From the NCBI GenBank assembly GCA_964517215.1, contig CAZFBR010000196.1, forward strand, positions 1 through 6,621: 6,621 nt of DNA, given 5' to 3'. Positions 1 to 4,678 of the stretch are shown in pieces. A program made the position numbers and the translations under genes. Numbering within the stretch: the stretch's first letter is position 1; every line of letters begins with the position of its first letter. The notes under the pieces were generated by a model. That model had not been told where the DNA came from, did no database searches, and worked only from the letters and a program-made list of their open reading frames with translations. Source of the DNA: CAZFBR01 sp035353495 [NCBI: uncultured bacterium] (lineage in GTDB: Bacteria > DAOPZR01).

Positions 1-2
1 TC

Positions 3-563
3 TGCCAGGCCGCCGCCGCCGCCGGCTGGCGCCAGGTAAAACTGTATTTCATGTGCGGACTGCCGACCGAAACGCCCGACGACCTCGCCGCGATCGCCCG
101 GCTCGTGCGCGCGCTGCCGCGCCAGCTCGAATACCATCTCACCGTCAGCCCGTTTGTCCCCAAGGCGCATACCCCATTCCAGTGGTGCGGGTTCGCCGAT
201 CCTGCGCCGCTGGCCGACGGGCTGCGCGCCCTGCGCGCCGCGCTCCCGCGCCGCGTGCGGCTGAGCAAGCCCGATCTCAACCGTTCGCTGCTCGAGGCGG
301 TGCTCGCGCGCGGCGCCGGCGACGCGGCGCAGCTGGCGCTCGCCGCCTGGCGGCAGGGCGCGCGGCTCGACAGCTGGGACGAGCATTTCGTGTTCAGCCG
401 CTGGCAGGCGGCGGCAACGGCATGCGGGCTCGACCTGACCGCGCTCGCCTGCCGGCCGCTCGATCCGCAGGCGCCCCCCCCCTGGGCGGTGCTCGATTAC
501 GGCGCCGACCCGGCGCTGCTGCGCCGCGATTATGACCGCGCCCTGGCGGAGGTGGCCTCATGA
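3..563 (+). CDS. B12-binding radical SAM protein, TIGR03960-type, C-terminal part (5' end outside window)
   Basis: The reading frame is already open at base 3, so the gene begins upstream; the ATG at base 51 is an internal methionine. The visible 186 residues start inside the end of the radical SAM barrel (GWRQVKLYFMCGLPTET), a segment highly typical of this family. They continue through the family's C-terminal signature: FVPKAHTPFQW, a region rich in LEAVLARG, then DSWDEHF and a PPPWAVLDYG stretch. The N-terminal cobalamin-binding domain and the CxxxCxxC cluster motif would lie outside the window and cannot be checked. Family members are predicted 4Fe-4S/SAM enzymes; the substrate and reaction are, as far as I know, not established. 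The stop TGA overlaps the next gene's ATG (ATGA), which implies translational coupling with the DUF2344 partner. A run of nine C at 474-482 lies in the gene, but the frame stays intact through it. Confidence 0.93.
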   Translation, partial: CQAAAAAGWRQVKLYFMCGLPTETPDDLAAIARLVRALPRQLEYHLTVSPFVPKAHTPFQWCGFADPAPLADGLRALRAALPRRVRLSKPDLNRSLLEAVLARGAGDAAQLALAAWRQGARLDSWDEHFVFSRWQAAATACGLDLTALACRPLDPQAPPPWAVLDYGADPALLRRDYDRALAEVAS

Positions 564-1204
564 CCTGGTACCGCATCGTCTTCGCCAAACGGCCGCCCCT
601 GCACTGGCTGTCGCATCTCGACCTGCAGACGGTCTGGCTCTACGCGCTGCGCCGCAGCCGCCTGCCGCTCGCCTTCAGCGAGGGGTTCAATCCGCAGCCG
701 CGCCTTTCCATTCTCATGCCGCTCGAACTCGGCATCACCAGCGAAGTTGAGATCCTGCACCTCCGGCTCACGGCGCCGCTGGCCGCGGCCACGGTGCAGG
801 ATACCCTCGCCCCGCAGCTGCCGGCCGGGCTGGCCATCCACACCGTGACCGCCCTGCCCGAACCGCGCAAACCCGCCATTCCCGCCGACCTGGCCGCCCT
901 CACCTACCGGGTGGTCGCCGCCGCGATCACCCCGGCGCAGGCGGCGGCCGCGCTCGCCGCGCATCCCGCCGTTTCCCGGGTGCGCGAGGGGAAGACCCGC
1001 GTCTTCGCCCTGGCCGACGACGTCCTCGCCTCCCGCGCGGAAAGCGACGCCGCCGGCCGGCTCATCCTCACCTTTACCCTGCGCACCCGGGTCACCGGGG
1101 CGCTCCGCGCCGGCGAGTTCGTCGCTGCGGCTGGCGTCACCCCGGGAAATATTGTAGAATTCACCCGCACAGAAATGCAGTTCACCGACGAGAGGCAGGG
1201 ATGA
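560..1204 (+). CDS. DUF2344 / TIGR03936 radical SAM-associated protein
   Basis: This is a complete 214-residue protein. The N-terminus (YRIVFAKRPPLHWLSHLDL, then ALRRSRLPLAFSEGFNPQP and PLELGITSEVE) is the diagnostic DUF2344 pattern. In many genomes the domain is either fused to the C-terminus of the TIGR03960 radical SAM protein or encoded directly after it, as here. It has no signal peptide or membrane segment, so a cytoplasmic partner or substrate-handling subunit for the radical SAM enzyme is the reasonable inference; the biochemical role is unknown. The start is fixed by the ATGA overlap with the preceding stop, preceded by a purine-rich GGCGGAGG stretch at 546-553. The gene ends in another ATGA overlap with rng. 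The second half is rich in alanine and shows no motif I recognise. Confidence 0.93.
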   Translation: MTWYRIVFAKRPPLHWLSHLDLQTVWLYALRRSRLPLAFSEGFNPQPRLSILMPLELGITSEVEILHLRLTAPLAAATVQDTLAPQLPAGLAIHTVTALPEPRKPAIPADLAALTYRVVAAAITPAQAAAALAAHPAVSRVREGKTRVFALADDVLASRAESDAAGRLILTFTLRTRVTGALRAGEFVAAAGVTPGNIVEFTRTEMQFTDERQG

Positions 1205-2493
1205 AGAAAAGCATCATCATCAGCTCGGCTGACGGGCTTATCGTTGTCGGGTTGCTGGAAAATGATCAGGTCTGCGAACTGTACGTCGAACGCGGGCGGG
1301 ACAGCCGGCTGCTGGGCAACATCTACCTCGGCACCGTCATGGACCTCATCCCGTCCATGCAGGCCGCCTTCGTCGATATCGGCTTCGAGAAGAACGCCTT
1401 CCTCTACCTCAAGGACGTCCGCCCGAACACCGCCGACATCGACGAGGTGGTCAGCGAAGACGCCAAGGAGGCGTGGAAGGAGCGGGACATCACCAAGCTG
1501 CTCACCGCCGGCCAGCAGATCATCGTGCAGGTGGCCAAGGAACCGTACCAGAACAAGGGCGCGCGCCTGACCACCTACCTCACCGTGCCCGGCCGCCACC
1601 TCGTCCTGCTCCCGCACCTCGACCACATCGGCATTTCCCACCGGCTGCAGGAATCGCGCAGCCGCGACCGGCTGACCGACGTCATCGCCCGGCTGCGCCC
1701 CGACCGCCGCGGCTATATCATCCGCACCAAGGCGATCAACGCCGACGAGCAGAGCCTGCGCGCCGAGCTCGAGTTCCTGCAGCGCATGTGGCAGGGCCTG
1801 CGCAACCAGCTCACCGGCGCCCAGCCGCGCCAGCTGGTCCATCGCGACTCGTCGCTGCTGCTGCGCATCTGCCGCGACTATTACGACGAGGAGGTCGACG
1901 AGGTCATCGTCGACGACGCCGGCATCCTCGAGGAGGTGCGCGCGATCAGCCGCGACCTGCAGCTGTCGCTGCAGAACCGCCTGCACTTCCAGGGCGGCGA
2001 TTTTTCGCTGGCCCAGCAGTACGGCCTCGACCGCGAGCTGGAACTGGCCCTGCGCGAAAAGGTGTGGCTCAAGGGCGGGTCCTACCTCCTCTTCGAGGCG
2101 ACTGAGGCGCTGACCACCATTGACGTCAACTCGGGCAAGTGCGTGGGCGCCGGCGAGGTCGAGGAAATGGTGTTCAACATCAACGTCAGCGCGGTGCCCG
2201 AGATCGTGCGCCAGATCCGCCTGCGCAATATCAGCGGGGTCATCATCGCCGATTTCATCGACATGGAGCTTCCCTCGCACCGCGAGCAGCTGCTCAACGT
2301 GCTCGAGGCGGAGCTCAAGCGCGACCGCATCCGTTCCGTGCTGGTGGACATGACCCCGCTCGGCCTGGTCGAGATCACCCGCAAGCGCGAAAGCCAGTCG
2401 CTGCACGAGATCGTTGCCGTCCCCTGCCCGCACTGCAACGGGCGCGGCCATTTCCACATTGCGGAAGTCGACAACTTCATCAAGGGGCTGTGA
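1201..2493 (+). CDS. rng: Ribonuclease G/E family endoribonuclease with a short C-terminus
   Basis: This 430-residue protein is a single-strand-specific endoribonuclease of the RNase E/G family, which acts in rRNA 5' maturation and mRNA decay. An S1 RNA-binding domain spans about residues 36-130 (LLGNIYLGTV, AAFVDIGFEKNAFLYL). The 5'-sensor/RNase H-like part follows (LTTYLTVPGRHLVLLP, GYIIRTKA). The catalytic DNase I-like region holds Asp308 and Asn310 in TTIDVNSG and Asp351 in DFIDM. The 43-residue spacing between the two aspartates matches E. coli RNase E D303/D346. The zinc-link CPxC is present at Cys409/Cys412, so the core looks active. The protein ends 18 residues after Cys412, whereas E. 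coli RNase G (489 residues) carries a further small domain; no continuation is visible in other frames downstream. The start is supported by the ATGA overlap and a GAGAGGCAGGG stretch just before the ATG. This is the third gene of a coupled operon. Confidence 0.96.
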   Translation: MKKSIIISSADGLIVVGLLENDQVCELYVERGRDSRLLGNIYLGTVMDLIPSMQAAFVDIGFEKNAFLYLKDVRPNTADIDEVVSEDAKEAWKERDITKLLTAGQQIIVQVAKEPYQNKGARLTTYLTVPGRHLVLLPHLDHIGISHRLQESRSRDRLTDVIARLRPDRRGYIIRTKAINADEQSLRAELEFLQRMWQGLRNQLTGAQPRQLVHRDSSLLLRICRDYYDEEVDEVIVDDAGILEEVRAISRDLQLSLQNRLHFQGGDFSLAQQYGLDRELELALREKVWLKGGSYLLFEATEALTTIDVNSGKCVGAGEVEEMVFNINVSAVPEIVRQIRLRNISGVIIADFIDMELPSHREQLLNVLEAELKRDRIRSVLVDMTPLGLVEITRKRESQSLHEIVAVPCPHCNGRGHFHIAEVDNFIKGL

Positions 2494-2512
2494 GGATGCG
2501 CCGGTCACCGGG

Positions 2513-2541
2513 TTGCTTTTTTGCCGGCAGTGTTGTATCGT
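2513..2541 (+). promoter_or_regulatory. Weak candidate promoter upstream of the CARDB lipoprotein gene
   Basis: TTGCTT at 2513-2518 and TATCGT at 2536-2541 are separated by 17 bases in the rng-lipoprotein gap. They match the -35 and -10 consensus at 3/6 and 4/6 positions. This would give the lipoprotein gene its own transcription start, but read-through from the rng operon is equally possible. Confidence 0.2.
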
Positions 2542-2553
2542 CGCTGACGGTGG

Positions 2554-2560
2554 AAGGAGG
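2554..2560 (+). promoter_or_regulatory. Strong Shine-Dalgarno site that sets the lipoprotein start
   Basis: AAGGAGG lies seven bases before the ATG at 2568. It decides between this start and an in-frame ATG at 2496 that has no comparable site. The chosen start also puts the lipobox cysteine at position 18, as expected for a lipoprotein signal peptide. Confidence 0.85.
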
Positions 2561-2567
2561 TTGCCGC

Positions 2568-3509
2568 ATGTGCCGATTGCTCATCCTGCTGGGTTGTGCC
2601 CTGCTGCTGCTCACGGGCTGCGAGACCACATCCTCATCGCTGGGCGGCGGGGCCGATTTGGAAATCCTTGCCGGCGACCTTCTGGTCCATCCTGCGCCGT
2701 TCACCGTCAGCCAGGGAGTCACCCTCGAAGCCAAGGTGCGCAACAGCGGCACGGCCGCCGCGGGTGAGTTCCGCATCGGCTTCTACGCCGACGGGCACCT
2801 GATCGGCGACCCGCTGACCGCGGTCAATCTTGATCCCAACGAGTTCATTCTCGCGCAGACCGCGTGGCTGCCCGACGCCGCGCGGCAGGTGCGGCTGGAA
2901 GTGCGCGCCGACATTCTCGACCAGGTGAACGAGCGGCGCGAGTACAACAACCTGCGCCTGCTCTATGTGACGGTGCGCCCCGCCCCGGTTCCCGAGCCGG
3001 TTGCTGATGACAGCGCCGCGGCGGACGTGCCGGCTGAAAACCAGGTAGCGCCCGTGGCGGATACCCCAGCGAATGACACGGCGGCGGTGGTCCCGCAGCC
3101 GCTGCCGGTGGAACCGGTTGCCGCGGTCGAGTATGTTACTGCGAACGAAACCGCAGCCACCGCGCCGGCGGGCCAGCCCGACCTGGCCATCACCCTGCCC
3201 GACCTGAGCTATTCCCGGGCGCCGCAGGTCAATCAGGAACTGACCTTCTCGCTGCAGGTGCACAATCTGGGGAACGGCAACCTGCCGCGCCCTGCGCCCC
3301 TGCTCATCCTCATCAACGGCACCGCGCTGCCGACCCGCGCCAACGTGCGTACCGTGGCGCCGGGCGACCTGGTTATGGTCCACCTGCCGTGGACCCCGGC
3401 CGCCGAAGGGTGGGCGGAAATCACCGTGGTGATCGATCCCGACGGCGAGATCGCGGAAATCAGCAAGGAAAACAATATCGTCAAGCGCAGCCTGTACGTC
3501 CGCCCGTAA
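2568..3509 (+). CDS. Putative lipoprotein with two CARDB domains
   Basis: This is a 313-residue exported protein. A short type II signal peptide ends in the lipobox LLTGC, with Cys18 as the predicted lipid-modified residue, followed by a Ser/Gly linker. Two immunoglobulin-like CARDB modules follow, at about residues 30-137 and 204-313. Each ends in the typical acidic loop and Asn pair (NERREYNN at 121-128; EIAEISKENN at 294-303) before the last beta strand. They are joined by a Pro/Ala/Val/Glu-rich linker (about 138-203) that looks flexible and extended. CARDB domains are usually found in surface and adhesion-related proteins; no enzymatic motif is visible, so a role in adhesion, scaffolding or envelope assembly is inference only. 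The gene lies 74 bases after rng with its own ribosome binding site, so it may be only loosely tied to that operon. No T-rich terminator follows the stop. Confidence 0.87.
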   Translation: MCRLLILLGCALLLLTGCETTSSSLGGGADLEILAGDLLVHPAPFTVSQGVTLEAKVRNSGTAAAGEFRIGFYADGHLIGDPLTAVNLDPNEFILAQTAWLPDAARQVRLEVRADILDQVNERREYNNLRLLYVTVRPAPVPEPVADDSAAADVPAENQVAPVADTPANDTAAVVPQPLPVEPVAAVEYVTANETAATAPAGQPDLAITLPDLSYSRAPQVNQELTFSLQVHNLGNGNLPRPAPLLILINGTALPTRANVRTVAPGDLVMVHLPWTPAAEGWAEITVVIDPDGEIAEISKENNIVKRSLYVRP

Positions 3510-3557
3510 TCCGGATCATCATCGGTCATCGTTGAGCTTGACCCGGTCGAACAGTGC

Positions 3558-3674
3558 ATGATAGTCGAACGAGAAATCGCCCGCACTCTGGTCGGCACTA
3601 TCGCTTTCTGCTTGGGTTGTGCCCTGCTGTTAACCGCGGGCATCTCCCAGTTCGCCGCTTGGCGACGGCAGTAA
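3558..3674 (+). CDS. Doubtful small single-pass membrane peptide
   Basis: This frame would encode 38 residues: a charged N-terminus (MIVEREIART), one hydrophobic stretch of about 20 residues (about 10-29, containing FCLGCALLLTAG), and a basic end (WRRQ). That layout fits a small membrane peptide. There is no clear Shine-Dalgarno site, which argues against it. The frame is the same as that of the lipoprotein gene, and no further stop lies between the lipoprotein TAA at 3507 and this ORF. It also shares 17 identical bases with the lipoprotein signal-peptide region (2590-2606 and 3613-3629). It could therefore be a real small gene, a decayed partial duplicate of the lipoprotein 5' end, or chance. 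I do not recognise it. Confidence 0.25.
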   Translation: MIVEREIARTLVGTIAFCLGCALLLTAGISQFAAWRRQ

Positions 3675-3743
3675 CTGCCAGATTCAGAGCACTACCCGGA
3701 AATAGAGTATGCTGTCCCTGTTATTTCGTAAGGCTAACAAATA

Positions 3744-3777
3744 GCGCTCTGCGTTGAGCCGCGCCAGCGCAAAGCGC
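3744..3777. repeat. Imperfect 12-bp inverted repeat between convergent genes
   Basis: The arms 3744-3755 and 3766-3777 pair over 12 positions with one C-A mismatch and one G-T wobble, around a 10-base loop. It sits 18 bases beyond the brnA stop on the minus strand, and the minus-strand sequence after it reads ATTTGTTAG, only a weak U-tract. It could end brnTA transcription or protect the 3' end. It could also be a copy of a dispersed palindromic element: GCGC/AGCGC motifs recur up to 3786, and AGCCG (3757-3761) can alternatively pair with CGGCT (3792-3796). Confidence 0.45.
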
Positions 3778-3795
3778 AGCAGCGCGAAGCTCGGC

Positions 3796-4014
3796 TTATG
3801 ACGCCCATTTCAGTTCAAGTTTCTTATGATTAAGGGCACACTCCCGGAGATACAGGTTGATGAGGTTTTGATAGGGCATACCCAGCTCTGTCGCCAAGGC
3901 CTTGAAATAGCTGACCGTGTGCTTGTCTAATCGGATAGTGATTGGTTGTTTCAGTCTAACCGCATATGGGTTCTTGACCTCTTTCATTTCCGCAAAATCA
4001 TAGTGTTTTCTCAT
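3796..4014 (-). CDS. brnA: BrnA-type (CopG-like) antitoxin
   Basis: This 72-residue protein is predicted to neutralise the BrnT toxin encoded just upstream and to repress the shared promoter. The N-terminus (HYDFAEMKEVKNPYAVRL) followed by QPITIRLDKHTVSYFKALA and MPYQNLINLYLREC fits the antitoxins paired with BrnT. The TIRLD strand and the two following helices form a ribbon-helix-helix DNA-binding fold. I chose the ATG at 4014 because GGAGG lies eight bases before it. A GTG at 4023 overlapping the toxin stop is also in frame and would add three residues, but it has no spaced ribosome binding site. The A+T-rich codon use differs sharply from the flanking genes, which suggests acquisition. In BrnTA systems the toxin gene usually precedes the antitoxin gene, as here. 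Confidence 0.9.
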   Translation of the reverse strand: MRKHYDFAEMKEVKNPYAVRLKQPITIRLDKHTVSYFKALATELGMPYQNLINLYLRECALNHKKLELKWAS

Positions 4015-4019
4015 GGTTC

Positions 4020-4027
4020 TCACCTCC
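4020..4027 (-). promoter_or_regulatory. Antitoxin ribosome binding site embedded in the toxin stop region
   Basis: GGAGGTGA on the minus strand spans part of the toxin's last Trp and Arg codons and its TGA stop. The GGAGG core is eight bases from the brnA ATG. Ribosomes finishing brnT are therefore placed on the brnA initiation site, which favours coupled synthesis of the antitoxin. Confidence 0.8.
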
Positions 4028-4304
4028 AGTAGTTTTCAGCTTCTTGCTTGTCGGCTTTTCTGGCCGAGATAAGTCGAATAACCGAGTCATTTTCACGATA
4101 GCAATGGCAAACAACCAACACGCGCAATTTGAAACTCAATCCAAGCATGATGAATCTTGCCTCATCCTCCGAATGATCCGGGTCGAAATAGCGGATAGCT
4201 TTTTCATCAAGAAACACGGCTTGCGCCTCTTCAAAGGACACCCCATGCTTCTTTCGGTTAGATGTATTCTTGTTTTCGTCCCAGGCGAAAGTAATCTTGT
4301 TCAT
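4020..4304 (-). CDS. brnT: BrnT-type toxin (predicted ribonuclease)
   Basis: This is a 94-residue toxin of the BrnT family, RelE-like RNases known from Brucella BrnTA that inhibit translation. Family motifs in order are FAWDENKNTSNRKKHGVSFEEA (residues 6-27), the acidic DPDHSEDEAR segment (41-50), a hydrophobic core strand LRVLVVCHCY (60-69) and the C-terminal IRLISARKAD (76-85). Length and motif order are those of an intact family member, with no frameshift. In-frame ATGs lie at 4322, 4310 and 4304. I chose 4304 because MNKITFAWDENK is the usual family N-terminus and because the predicted promoter overlaps the upstream ATGs. No Shine-Dalgarno site precedes any of the three, so initiation may be leaderless. 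Regulation is probably autorepression by the BrnT-BrnA complex at the promoter directly upstream. Confidence 0.92.
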   Translation of the reverse strand: MNKITFAWDENKNTSNRKKHGVSFEEAQAVFLDEKAIRYFDPDHSEDEARFIMLGLSFKLRVLVVCHCYRENDSVIRLISARKADKQEAENYWR

Positions 4305-4343
4305 GTGCATATTGTACACCATTATATGTACATTGTCAATATA
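4304..4343 (-). promoter_or_regulatory. brnTA promoter with overlapping operator-like repeats
   Basis: On the minus strand a perfect -35 TTGACA (4334-4339) is followed after exactly 17 bases by TACAAT (4311-4316), a one-mismatch -10. This predicts a transcript start at about 4304-4305, on the toxin start codon. A perfect TATAAT at 4321-4326 could be an alternative -10 but lacks a good -35. Two copies of the palindrome TGTACA (4313-4318 and 4327-4332) and a related TGTGCA (4304-4309) overlap the promoter. They make a plausible binding site for the ribbon-helix-helix antitoxin; this operator assignment is inference. Confidence 0.7.
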
Positions 4344-4678
4344 TACCTAACAGCCGAACTTTGTTATTTTACGGATTACCTTGATATTACATTATACCAG
4401 ATATCAGGAGGGGAAACAATGGCATGCGCGAACTTTTTACTGTTTATACAACCTGCTGCCAAATATTGTATTGGACAAATGCATCGAATGGCGGGACAAT
4501 TATTATTACGCATACAGCGCAATAGCAGGGGAGACTTTTTTTCCGGAACCTGTAATCACCCGGCCCGGCAAACATCGTTTGGAGTTAGTTTGACCGCGTT
4601 TTAGCCCGGCAGTTGAGTGCGAACACGTCCGCACAGGTACGTTCACGTTTCTGCTTGCAACCAACTACGGCCCGCCGG
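4305..4678. other. A+T-rich gap between brnT and the M23 peptidase gene
   Basis: This 374-base stretch contains the brnTA promoter at its left end, one doubtful small ORF (4419-4604), a T7 run at 4536-4542 and two small hairpins. CAAAC/GTTTG sits at 4569-4581, and a 7-bp hairpin with one wobble at 4617-4634 lies 45 bases beyond the M23 gene stop. Neither hairpin is followed by a U-tract in the needed direction, so neither is called a terminator. Composition shifts back to G+C-rich at roughly 4605-4680, which probably marks the right edge of the acquired segment. No transposase, tRNA or attachment-site duplication is visible. Confidence 0.6.
4419..4604 (+). CDS. Doubtful small ORF with a good ribosome binding site
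   Basis: An ATG at 4419 is preceded by AGGAGGGG (4406-4413) with about seven bases of spacing, an excellent initiation signal. The predicted 61-residue product (starting MACANFLLFIQPAAKYCIG) matches no family I recognise; its second half is Arg-, Gly- and Ser-rich and looks like out-of-frame sequence. A second frame ending at 4593 reads more like a real protein (NIVLDKCIEWRDNYYYAYS, FFPEPVITRPGKHRLELV) but has only TTG-type starts. A third frame starts at the ATG at 4424 and stays open for 33 codons. This may be a decayed gene with a frameshift just after the start, or a short peptide gene. It is divergent from brnTA and shares its A+T-rich composition. Confidence 0.25.
   Translation: MACANFLLFIQPAAKYCIGQMHRMAGQLLLRIQRNSRGDFFSGTCNHPARQTSFGVSLTAF

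Noticed and set aside
474-482. Run of nine C in the radical SAM gene as a phase-variable site
   Set aside because: The frame is intact across it and the downstream residues match the family. In a G+C-rich gene this is ordinary, and nothing suggests switching.
904-2508. 534-codon open frame on the minus strand across rng
   Set aside because: It is antisense to a clearly recognisable RNase G, and its product has no family motifs. Long antisense frames are expected in G+C-rich coding DNA.
2501-2522. CCGG-TCA-CCGG followed shortly by six T, as a terminator after rng
   Set aside because: The stem is only four base pairs and the T run begins five bases after it, so it is too weak to call.
2139-2567. 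N-terminal extension of the lipoprotein frame into rng
   Set aside because: The frame is open by chance over rng. The ribosome binding site at 2554-2560 and the lipobox at residue 18 fix the start at 2568; the in-frame ATG at 2496 lacks a spaced ribosome binding site.
4044-4418. Upstream part of a plus-strand frame antisense to brnT
   Set aside because: It lies opposite the intact toxin gene and has no initiation signal; only the part from 4419 has a ribosome binding site.
4617-4634. Hairpin downstream of the M23 gene as its terminator
   Set aside because: The seven-pair stem with one wobble is real, but no U-tract follows it on the minus strand; noted in the gap entry only.
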